Shown piece after piece: positions 28,641-36,532 of a stretch of DNA of 36,532 nucleotides. Location of the stretch: assembly GCF_001311375.1 (NCBI RefSeq), contig NZ_BBAS01000014.1, positions 1 to 36,532 on the forward strand, written 5' to 3'. This DNA is from Limosilactobacillus equigenerosi DSM 18793 = JCM 14505. GTDB taxonomy: Bacteria; Bacillota; Bacilli; Lactobacillales; Lactobacillaceae. Made by a program: the position numbers and the translations under genes. Below the pieces are notes generated by a model. The model made no database searches. It was not told the origin of the DNA and worked only from the letters and a program-made list of their open reading frames with translations. How positions within the stretch are numbered: the stretch's first letter is position 1; the number at the start of each line of letters is the position of its first letter.

Positions 28641-30419
28641 ATGACTAGTAGTATCAAAATGATCCCCTTTGGTGGGGTCCGCGAAAATGGAAAGAATTTC
28701 TACGCGGTCGAAGTTGATGAACGGATTTTCATTCTTGATTGTGGTTTGAAATATCCTGAAAATGAATTAATGGGCATTGATTTTGTAATTCCTGACTGGA
28801 GTTACTTAGCCGACCATGCCGACCAAATTGAAGGGGTTTTCTTAACTCATGGGCACGCGGATGCCATTGGAGCCTTACCATACTTTGTCGCACAATTTAA
28901 CGTGCCGGTGTTTGGGAGCGAATTATCGATTGCCTTAGCCAAATTAGCAGTGAAGGGGAATAAAGAAAGTAAAAAGTTTAATGACTTCCATGTTGTTGAT
29001 GCCGATTCTGAAGTTGAATTTGACACGGCCAAGGTTTCTTTCTTTACGACCACGCATACGATTCCGGATTCGTTAGGGATTGTGTTGACCACGAGTGAAG
29101 GTAATATTGTTTACACTGGGGACTTTAAGTTCGATCAAACCGCGAAGGGGCGGTACCAAACGGATTTAGCTCGCATGGCTGAAATTGGTTCTGAAGGGGT
29201 CTTGCTCTTAATGAGCGACTCGGCCGGGGCTGAAATTACTGGTGCCAGTGCGCGGGAAAAAGACATTAGTGCCTACATTGAAGATACCTTTGAAAATACA
29301 CTCAGTCGGATTGTCGTGGCGAGTGTTGCTTCTAATATTATGCGGGTGCAACAAATTATAAACGCGGCGGCAAATACCCATCGCAAAGTGGTCTTGTCAG
29401 GATCGGATATTGAACAAATTGTGCAAACGGCCTTAGATTTAGACTTATTATCCTTACCAAGTGATGATTTATTAATTTCACTTGATGAAGCTAATGATTT
29501 ACCGGATGATGAAGTAGTGATTTTGGTGACAGGCCGGATGGGAGAACCAATCAAGTCCTTGTTAGCCATTGCGAATGGTGAAGATCAAGATTTACAATTC
29601 AAACCCAATGATTTAGTTTTTGTGACTACGACGCCTTCACATGCGGTGGAAACGGTGGTGCAAAAGGCGAAGGATGCCATTTATAAGGCTGGTGCGACGG
29701 CGAAGTTTATTGCGGATGATTTAAATCCATCCGGACATGCCAGTCAAAATGATGAACAATTATTATTAAACTTGTTCAAACCCCAAAACTTTGTGCCGGT
29801 CCAAGGGGAATACCGGATGTTACACCAACATGCATTATTAGCTGAAGAAGTTGGTTTAACCCCGGACCAAATTTTCTTATTGAACCGTGGGGATGTCCTA
29901 ACTTATACGAACGGCTCTTTCCACCTCGGGGAAAAAGTCTTAGCCGGGAATATTATGATTGATGGAACTGGGGTTGGCGATATTGGGAATATCGTGCTCC
30001 GGGACCGGCGGATTTTATCCGAAGATGGTATCTTTGTTGTGGTGGTTACAATTGATCGGAAGAAGAAAAAGATTGTAGCCCGGCCTCAAATTACGTCGCG
30101 TGGCTTTGTCTTTGTGAAGACCAATCGTCAATTAATGAAACAAAGCGCCGACTTAGTTGAGGAAGTGGTCCAAGAACACTTTGATGCTAAGGAATTTGAT
30201 TGGGGAACGTTAAAACAAGATGTGCGGGATAAATTAAACCGGTTCTTGTTTAACCAAACGAAACGGCATCCAGTGATTTTGCCAGTGATTATGGAAGTTA
30301 ATCAACACGCTAAGCGGCGGAATCGGAATGCCGAGGCTACTAAAACGGCCGCGAAACCAGCAAAACCAGCCCCTAAAAAGGGACGTGGCCGGGGCAAGCA
30401 AAAAGCAACGACTAAATAA
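28641..30419 (+). CDS. rnjB: Ribonuclease J2-like protein
   Basis: Beta-CASP metallo-beta-lactamase nuclease of mRNA decay and rRNA processing, 592 residues. The metal-binding motif, HGHEDHIG in RNase J1, is HGHADAIG at 70-77, so the last His of HxHxDH is Ala75; the second motif reads SDSAGAEITG instead of SDSTNAE, and the beta-CASP motif is SGHASQND. These changes are typical of, or beyond, the weakly active J2 partner that forms complexes with J1. The C-terminus is a Lys/Ala/Pro-rich basic tail (about 565-592), plausible for RNA contact. AAAGGAG precedes the ATG. rnjA is not in the window. Confidence 0.9.
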   Translation: MTSSIKMIPFGGVRENGKNFYAVEVDERIFILDCGLKYPENELMGIDFVIPDWSYLADHADQIEGVFLTHGHADAIGALPYFVAQFNVPVFGSELSIALAKLAVKGNKESKKFNDFHVVDADSEVEFDTAKVSFFTTTHTIPDSLGIVLTTSEGNIVYTGDFKFDQTAKGRYQTDLARMAEIGSEGVLLLMSDSAGAEITGASAREKDISAYIEDTFENTLSRIVVASVASNIMRVQQIINAAANTHRKVVLSGSDIEQIVQTALDLDLLSLPSDDLLISLDEANDLPDDEVVILVTGRMGEPIKSLLAIANGEDQDLQFKPNDLVFVTTTPSHAVETVVQKAKDAIYKAGATAKFIADDLNPSGHASQNDEQLLLNLFKPQNFVPVQGEYRMLHQHALLAEEVGLTPDQIFLLNRGDVLTYTNGSFHLGEKVLAGNIMIDGTGVGDIGNIVLRDRRILSEDGIFVVVVTIDRKKKKIVARPQITSRGFVFVKTNRQLMKQSADLVEEVVQEHFDAKEFDWGTLKQDVRDKLNRFLFNQTKRHPVILPVIMEVNQHAKRRNRNAEATKTAAKPAKPAPKKGRGRGKQKATTK

Positions 30420-30432
30420 TTAATTGCATGAG

Positions 30433-30457
30433 GGAGTGGTTTAGGACCGCTCCTTTT
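30433..30457 (+). terminator. Weak terminator-like hairpin after rnjB
   Basis: GGAGTGGT pairs with ACCGCTCC and four T follow. It lies only 23 bases before the next start codon, so it may attenuate rather than end transcription. Confidence 0.55.
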
Positions 30458-30479
30458 AGTATTTCAACGAGGAAGTAAG

Positions 30480-31364
30480 ATGGACGCAAACCAACAACAG
30501 CAATTTCAACAAGCACAACGCTATGTTGACCAACAAGATTTTCAAGCCGCGGCGCCATTGTTAAATGATTTAAATCAACAAGTTGATGATTTAGCAGTGC
30601 ACCAATTATTAGTGCAAACTGAATATGAACTACGCCATTTTGCGGTGGCTTGGCACTTGATTCAAGAACAACCAGTCCCTTATCAAACCCAACCTAATTT
30701 GCAACGGTTGGCCTTGTCGGTGGCAATTGCCAATCAACAATTTATTCCGGCGCGGAAATTAGCTGGCCAACGGGAAGCGTGGCTAACTGAGATTGAGCAG
30801 GCCGAACAAGTGATGCGCCAAAGTCAACAAGCAATGCTTGCGACAATTGAACGCCAGTTTATTCATATTGGTGACCAAACTTTTCGGGAGCAACAACGAC
30901 GATTTGTAGCCGCTGACCAACTGCCATTAACTGAATTTTTACGGGCAGCTAAATTTGTGTTACGAGATCCATATACCAATGTGTTAATTCGCTCGAGTTT
31001 ATTTCAAGTGTTATCGCAATTAATGATTGCAGAACCGATTACGATGCTATGGTTAGATGACCAGGAGTATGTGGTGACGCCGGCTCAAGTTGGTGATTTG
31101 TTTGTTCATCCCACTGTACAAGCAATTAACGAGTTGTTAATGCACCAATACGGTGACCAAGATCCGGTGACATTGCAAATGTATCAGCAGGAGTTTTATT
31201 TACAATTGACCTTGTTATACCCGCTAATTGAGCAAGCAATTGTGGATCCGAAAAGCTGGTTTTTAGCTTTAACAGCGTATTCGCAAACGGATAACGATCC
31301 GCAAATTCAAGCCGCCAAAGACTGGCAAAATCGGTTAGGGCGGTTGATAAATCGGTTAAGTTAA
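30480..31364 (+). CDS. TPR-like repeat protein of unknown function
   Basis: A 294-residue, Gln-rich, acidic helical protein. The N-terminal part shows TPR-like units (AQRYVDQQDFQAAAPLLNDL, VHQLLVQTEYELRHFAVAWHLI), and the rest is helical without recognised motifs. No signal peptide or membrane segment is seen. It follows rnjB with its own AGGAAG site and precedes the tuf promoter. I recall similar genes between rnjB and tuf in lactobacilli, but no function. Confidence 0.75.
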   Translation: MDANQQQQFQQAQRYVDQQDFQAAAPLLNDLNQQVDDLAVHQLLVQTEYELRHFAVAWHLIQEQPVPYQTQPNLQRLALSVAIANQQFIPARKLAGQREAWLTEIEQAEQVMRQSQQAMLATIERQFIHIGDQTFREQQRRFVAADQLPLTEFLRAAKFVLRDPYTNVLIRSSLFQVLSQLMIAEPITMLWLDDQEYVVTPAQVGDLFVHPTVQAINELLMHQYGDQDPVTLQMYQQEFYLQLTLLYPLIEQAIVDPKSWFLALTAYSQTDNDPQIQAAKDWQNRLGRLINRLS

Positions 31365-31445
31365 ATATATTCGTGAAATCAGTTTACAAACCTGGATTTA
31401 ACTGATAATATTATGAAGAATTCTTCAACAAATTGATTTTTATCC

Positions 31446-31474
31446 TTTAAATCAGTTTAGAGAAGTAGTAAAAT
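31446..31474 (+). promoter_or_regulatory. Probable tuf promoter
   Basis: TTTAAA (31446-31451) and TAAAAT (31469-31474) with 17 bases between. The region upstream is A/T-rich, as expected of a strong promoter. An upstream hairpin ATCAGTT/AACTGAT (31378-31384 with 31400-31406) may end the preceding transcript. Confidence 0.55.
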
Positions 31475-31485
31475 ATCTCATAAGG

Positions 31486-31503
31486 GTGTGTCAGGGAACT
31501 GAC
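31486..31503 (+). promoter_or_regulatory. Stem-loop in tuf 5' leader
   Basis: TGTCAG-GGAA-CTGACA forms a tight hairpin with a GNRA-type GGAA tetraloop near the predicted 5' end of the tuf mRNA. It may protect the transcript; this is inference. Confidence 0.45.
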
Positions 31504-31539
31504 ATCAATCTTGTAATTATTTTTTAGGAGGATTCATAA

Positions 31540-32730
<1,191 letters not shown>

Positions 32731-32756
32731 TCTAAACGAATAGTTTACTTTTTGAA

Positions 32757-32788
32757 AAGAGTTCGGTTTATCCGAACTCTTTTTTTTG
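32757..32788 (+). terminator. Intrinsic terminator after tuf
   Basis: A perfect 10-bp stem, AAGAGTTCGG (32757-32766) with CCGAACTCTT (32772-32781), is followed by a long T run. Confidence 0.95.
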
Positions 32789-32804
32789 GTTTCAAGGCCG
32801 AGTA

Positions 32805-32833
32805 TTGCTAAATCGGTGGAATTGGAGTAAAAT
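32805..32833 (+). promoter_or_regulatory. Promoter for tig
   Basis: TTGCTA (32805-32810) and TAAAAT (32828-32833) with 17 bases between. The leader is about 78 bases. Confidence 0.7.
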
Positions 32834-32917
32834 CAGTAAGTATGTAAGACTGTTACGCTCACCCAGTGAGGATGAGTGATAATGGCACATGAATTAATAT
32901 ATTTTGGAGGAATGATC

Positions 32918-34228
32918 ATGTCAGCATCATGGGAACGCGAAAGCGCCGCTAGTCGCGGAACGTTGACGTTTACTATCGACGTCGAAACTATTAAGAAGGG
33001 AATTGACAAGGCTTTTAAGAAGACGCAAAAGCAAATTACGGTACCTGGTTTCCGGAAGGGTCACGTGCCACGGGCGATCTTTAACCAAATGTACGGTGAA
33101 GAAGCGCTTTACCAAGACGCCTTAAACGAAGTCTTACCAGAAGCTTATGAAGCTGCCGTTAAGGAAGCTGATATCAAGCCGGTTTCACAACCAGAAATTG
33201 ATGTTAAGAGCATGGATAAGGGTCAAGACTGGACGTTAACGGCAACGGTGGACGTTGAACCAGAAGTTAAGTTAGGTGACTACAAGGGCCTTGAAGTTAC
33301 GCGTCAAAACACGCGGGTTAGCCAAGCCGAAGTTGATGAAGCCATTGAACGTCAACGGCAACAACAAGCTGAATTAGTCTTAAAAGAAGACGGTGTGGCT
33401 GAAAACGGCGACACGGTTGTGATTGACTACGTGGGAACGGTTGATGGTGAAGAATTTGCCGGCGGTTCTGCTGACAACTACTCACTTGAATTAGGTTCAG
33501 GTCAATTTATTCCTGGTTTTGAAGACCAATTAGTTGGTCACAAGACGGACGAAGAAGTTGAAGTTTCAGTTACTTTCCCTGACGAATACCAAGCTAAGGA
33601 ATTAGAAGGTAAGGATGCTATCTTCAAGGTAACGATCCACGAAATCAAGGAAAAGCAATTACCAGAACTTGACGATGAATTCGCTAAGGACGTTGATGAA
33701 GACGTTGACACGTTAGACGAATTAAAGGAAAAGACGAAGAATTCCATTAAGGAACAAAAGCAAGCTGCTGCGAAGGCTGAAATTGAAAACGAAGCCTTAC
33801 AAACGGCCGTTGCTAACGCGGAATTCGAAGCGATTCCACAATCAATGCTTGATGATGACACGAACCGTCAAGTCCAACAATACCTTTCAGGAATGCAACA
33901 ACAAGGGATTAACCCAGAAATGTACTTCCAAATCACGAACACGACGGAAGACGACTTACGTAAGCAATTCGCAGCTGATGCTGAAACGCGCGTTAAGACG
34001 GAACTTCTCTTACACGCTGTGGTTAAGGATGCTAAGCTTGAAGCAACGGAAGAAGAAATCAACGCTGAAGTTGCTGAATTAGCGGCTCAATACGGTATGG
34101 AAGAAGACGCAATCAAGAACGTCTTATCTGCTGACATGTTAGCCCACGATGTTGAAACGAAGAAGGCAGTTGACTTAATTGCTGACTCTGCAAAGCAAAC
34201 TTTAAAGAAGGATGCTGAAGACAAGTAA
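32918..34228 (+). CDS. tig: Trigger factor
   Basis: Ribosome-bound chaperone and prolyl isomerase that meets nascent chains at the exit tunnel. From ATG 32918 it has 436 residues. The ribosome-binding loop GFRKGHVP is at 44-51. A FKBP-like PPIase domain follows (GDTVVIDYVGTVDGEEFAGG, GSGQFIPGFEDQLVG), and then the helical C-terminal chaperone domain. In-frame starts exist at 32876 and 32912, but GGAGG at 32906-32910 is correctly spaced only for 32918. It precedes clpX, a common arrangement. Confidence 0.97.
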   Translation: MSASWERESAASRGTLTFTIDVETIKKGIDKAFKKTQKQITVPGFRKGHVPRAIFNQMYGEEALYQDALNEVLPEAYEAAVKEADIKPVSQPEIDVKSMDKGQDWTLTATVDVEPEVKLGDYKGLEVTRQNTRVSQAEVDEAIERQRQQQAELVLKEDGVAENGDTVVIDYVGTVDGEEFAGGSADNYSLELGSGQFIPGFEDQLVGHKTDEEVEVSVTFPDEYQAKELEGKDAIFKVTIHEIKEKQLPELDDEFAKDVDEDVDTLDELKEKTKNSIKEQKQAAAKAEIENEALQTAVANAEFEAIPQSMLDDDTNRQVQQYLSGMQQQGINPEMYFQITNTTEDDLRKQFAADAETRVKTELLLHAVVKDAKLEATEEEINAEVAELAAQYGMEEDAIKNVLSADMLAHDVETKKAVDLIADSAKQTLKKDAEDK

Positions 34229-34249
34229 TTGTGGTTAGCTAATTAATTA

Positions 34250-34273
34250 GATCGGGTGCGCCCGGTCTTTTTA
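34250..34273 (+). terminator. Intrinsic terminator after tig
   Basis: GATCGGG (34250-34256) pairs with CCCGGTC (34261-34267; one G-T pair) and a T run follows. Confidence 0.85.
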
Positions 34274-34295
34274 TTTACCATTAACCAGCAAAAAC

Positions 34296-34304
34296 TGGTA
34301 TGAT
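34296..34304 (+). promoter_or_regulatory. Extended -10 promoter for clpX
   Basis: TGG-TATGAT lies 29 bases before the clpX start, after the tig terminator. No clear -35 at 17 bases. Confidence 0.55.
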
Positions 34305-34333
34305 AGGTAAGATAAATTAAAGGAGGAGCCTAA

Positions 34334-35577
34334 ATGTTCGAAGATACGAATGAACAAAACGTTCGCTGCTCATTCTGTGGGAAAGCAGAAAACGAAGTTG
34401 AACGAATCGTTGCTGGCCCCGGAGTCTACATTTGTAATGAATGTGTCGCCTTGTGCCAAGAAATTATTGATCAAGAAAATCTAGACGCGCATCATGCGAG
34501 TCAAGAAACGTTAAAGGTTTTAACCCCAGCGCAAATTAAGGCTGAATTAGACAAGTACGTGATTGGCCAACAAGATGCTAAAAAGACGCTCTCAGTAGCT
34601 GTTTACAACCACTACAAGCGGGTGAATGCGATGGTTGAAGGCACGGAAGATGATACGGAATTACAAAAGAGTAACATCGCCGTGATTGGACCAACTGGGT
34701 CCGGGAAGACGTACTTAGCGCAATCCTTAGCGCGGATTTTAAATGTACCATTTGCGATTGCCGATGCGACCACGTTAACCGAAGCTGGTTATGTTGGGGA
34801 AGACGTTGAAAACATTATTTTGAAGTTGTTACAAGCAGCTGATTTTGATGTTGAACGGGCGCAAAAAGGATTATTTATATTGATGAAATCGATAAAATCT
34901 CGAAGAAGAGCGAAAATGTTTCCATTACGCGGGATGTTTCGGGGGAAGGGGTGCAACAAGCCCTCTTAAAGATCCTCGAAGGGACAATTGCGAATGTTCC
35001 ACCACAAGGCGGCCGGAAGCACCCACAACAAGAATTTATTCAAGTTGATACCAGCAATATTCTCTTTATTGTTGGGGGAGCTTTTGACGGAATTGAAACG
35101 ATTGTGAAGGAACGGCTCGGGGATAAGACAATCGGGTTTGGGACGAGTTCAAGTGAAATCGACGAAATTACCGATAAAAATATCCTCCAACACGTGGTGC
35201 CAGAAGACTTACTTCAGTTTGGGTTGATTCCTGAATTTATTGGGCGGCTCCCAGTGATGACGGCCCTAGAAAAGCTTGACGAAGCTGATTTAGTCCGGAT
35301 TTTAACGGAACCAAAGAATGCCTTGGTTAAGCAATATCAATCCTTAATCGCGCTAGATAATTGTCAGCTAGAATTTACTGATGGTGCTTTAAAGGCGATG
35401 GCTGAATTAGCAATTAAGCGAGAAACGGGGGCGCGGGGCTTACGTTCAATCATTGAAGACGTGATGCGTGACATCATGTTTGATTTACCAAGTCGGGATG
35501 ATGTTGAAAAAGTTGTGATTGATAAGCGCTGCGTGACGCATCACTCAGCTCCCCGGTATGTATTAAAGGCATCATAA
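34334..35577 (+). CDS. clpX: ATP-dependent Clp protease ATP-binding subunit ClpX (apparent frameshift)
   Basis: AAA+ unfoldase that feeds substrates to ClpP. The restored length is 414 residues. The N-terminal zinc-binding domain has Cys12, Cys15, Cys34 and Cys37. Walker A GPTGSGKT is at 119-126. Walker B falls at the frame break: one A missing near 34870 turns [15 protein letters not shown] out of frame. GILEGT-type sensor regions and [13 protein letters not shown] follow in the second frame. The C-terminus reads [22 protein letters not shown] precedes the ATG. engB follows after 11 bases. Confidence 0.95.
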
Positions 35578-35588
35578 GAGGTAAACGA

Positions 35589-36183
35589 ATGGACGTACAT
35601 GAAGTTGAATTAGTGATGAGTGCCGTCAAAGAAGCCCAATACCCAGATACTGGCTGGCCAGAAGTGGCCTTTGTTGGACGTTCGAATGTCGGTAAATCAT
35701 CGATGACCAATGTGTTAATTAATCGGAAAAATTATGCGCACACTTCAAGTCAACCTGGGAAGACGCAAACGTTGAATTTCTACGATGTTGAACATAAATT
35801 GTATTTCGTTGATGTGCCTGGGTATGGATATGCCAAGGTGTCGAAAAAAACAACGGGAACAATTTGGCCAAATGATTGAACATTATCTAACGCAACGTGA
35901 TCAATTGCGGGGTGTCATCCAACTAATTGATGGCCGGCATGCTCCGACTGAAGATGACATTATGATGTATCAATGGTTAGCTTATTATCAAATTCCAACC
36001 TTGATTGTAGCGACGAAGATTGATAAAGTTAAATCAAGTTCGTACACGAAAACGATTTCGGCGATTACGAAGGGATTACAATTACAAGCTAACACCCCAT
36101 TGATCTTATTTTCAGCGAAAACGAAGCGCGGAAAGCAAGAAATTTGGGATTGGATTGAACAACAAACAGGGGTAACGGATTAA
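35589..36183 (+). CDS. engB: Ribosome biogenesis GTPase EngB/YsxC (apparent frameshift)
   Basis: TrmE-Era-type GTPase needed for 50S subunit maturation, usually essential. The restored length is 197 residues. G1 GRSNVGKSS is at 30-38, G3 is [10 protein letters not shown] and G4 is TKIDK. The seven-A run 35844-35850 must be six to read [28 protein letters not shown] precedes the ATG. The stop overlaps the next start (TAATG). The clpX-engB pair is conserved in Firmicutes. Confidence 0.95.
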
Positions 36184-36482
36184 TGGAATTCAATGAATAT
36201 CAAGATGCAGCAAAGCGGACGCTTTATGGGACGGAACAAGTATTAACTAACTGTGCGATGGGGTTAGCGGGGGAAACCGGCCAAGTCGTGGATTTAGTTA
36301 AGGACTACACGTTTAAGGGGCATCCCTTAGATCGGGAACAATTAGTTCATGAATTAGGGGATGTCATGTGGTATCTCTCCCAAATTGCTGAATGGGCAGA
36401 TATTCCATTTGATGAAGTTGCATCGAAGAACATTGAAACGTTAAATCGTCGTTATCCAAACGGCTTTAATAAACAAGCGTAA
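36183..36482 (+). CDS. MazG-like nucleotide pyrophosphohydrolase family protein
   Basis: A 99-residue all-alpha NTP pyrophosphatase-like protein, probably a house-cleaning enzyme that hydrolyses NTPs to NMP and pyrophosphate. The MazG-type metal motif appears as LAGETGQVVDLVKD followed by HELGDVMWYLSQIA, where the acidic ExxxD/ExxD residues would bind Mg2+. The first ExxE pair is weaker than usual (GETGQ). Translation is probably coupled to engB through the one-base overlap. The gene ends at a strong terminator. Confidence 0.82.
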   Translation: MEFNEYQDAAKRTLYGTEQVLTNCAMGLAGETGQVVDLVKDYTFKGHPLDREQLVHELGDVMWYLSQIAEWADIPFDEVASKNIETLNRRYPNGFNKQA

Positions 36483-36532
36483 AAAACTCGCCAGGCCTAA
36501 TGAGCAGTTGCTCGGTGGCTGGCGAGTTTTTA
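36483..36532 (+). terminator. Intrinsic terminator at window end
   Basis: A perfect 12-bp stem, AAAACTCGCCAG (36483-36494) with CTGGCGAGTTTT (36519-36530), ends the clpX-engB-MazG-like run. Confidence 0.92.

Noticed and set aside
33538-33861. A 107-codon open frame antisense to tig
   Set aside because: Low-complexity Ser-rich translation created by GAA/GAC-rich codons of tig; no start signals.

Overview
The window is a core chromosomal segment from a low-to-moderate GC Gram-positive bacterium, most likely a member of the Lactobacillaceae (Lactobacillus in the old broad sense). The case rests on an Ile T-box in front of ileS, small Firmicutes-specific genes (RNA polymerase epsilon subunit, UPF0298 YlbG, UPF0223 YktA, DUF1831), strong AGGAGG ribosome sites, frequent CGG arginine and TTA leucine codons, and lactobacillus-like protein sequences for Def, HolA, EF-Tu and trigger factor. 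I cannot name genus or species. I see no rRNA, tRNA, CRISPR, phage, transposon or toxin module.

Layout. 1-4.0 kb: end of divIVA, T-box-controlled ileS, a degenerate cold-shock-like protein. 4.0-8.7 kb: Nudix ADP-ribose pyrophosphatase, a small membrane protein, mtnN, DUF1831, mnmA, a phosphoglycerate-mutase-like phosphatase and a TPR protein. 8.7-12.2 kb: recD2 and prs. 12.2-14.5 kb: mostly minus-strand genes (a cysteine-less Spx-like protein, rpoY, def), with one plus-strand membrane-anchored unknown and a hairpin-rich tandem repeat between it and def. 14.5-18.4 kb: yaaA, UPF0223, inositol monophosphatase, typA. 18.5-26.1 kb: ftsW-ylbG-rsmD-coaD-sepM-like, then comEA-comEC-holA. 26.1-31.4 kb: rpsT (minus), rpsO with a structured leader, gshA, rnjB and a TPR protein. 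31.5 kb to the end: tuf, tig, clpX, engB and a MazG-like pyrophosphohydrolase, closed by a terminator.

Most genes serve translation and its quality control (ileS, mnmA, def, typA, rsmD, rpsT, rpsO, tuf, tig), RNA turnover and transcription (rnjB, rpoY), replication, repair and DNA uptake (recD2, holA, comEA, comEC), cell shape and division (divIVA, ftsW), nucleotide, CoA and thiol metabolism (prs, mtnN, nudF, coaD, gshA) and proteolysis (clpX, sepM-like). Extended -10 promoters (TG-N-TATAAT-like) recur, often without a clear -35 box.

The main caution is that at least 21 single-base indels, most of them in A or T runs, break 15 genes that otherwise read cleanly across two frames, including genes normally essential (ftsW, holA, engB). 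These look like sequencing or assembly errors rather than real pseudogenes, and I annotate the restored full-length genes. I found no convincing new multi-gene system. The best leads are regulatory: the rpsO leader, the 126-bp composite repeat, and a palindrome inside the gshA promoter. Three proteins have degenerate key motifs: the Spx-like protein, RNase J2 and the cold-shock-like protein.
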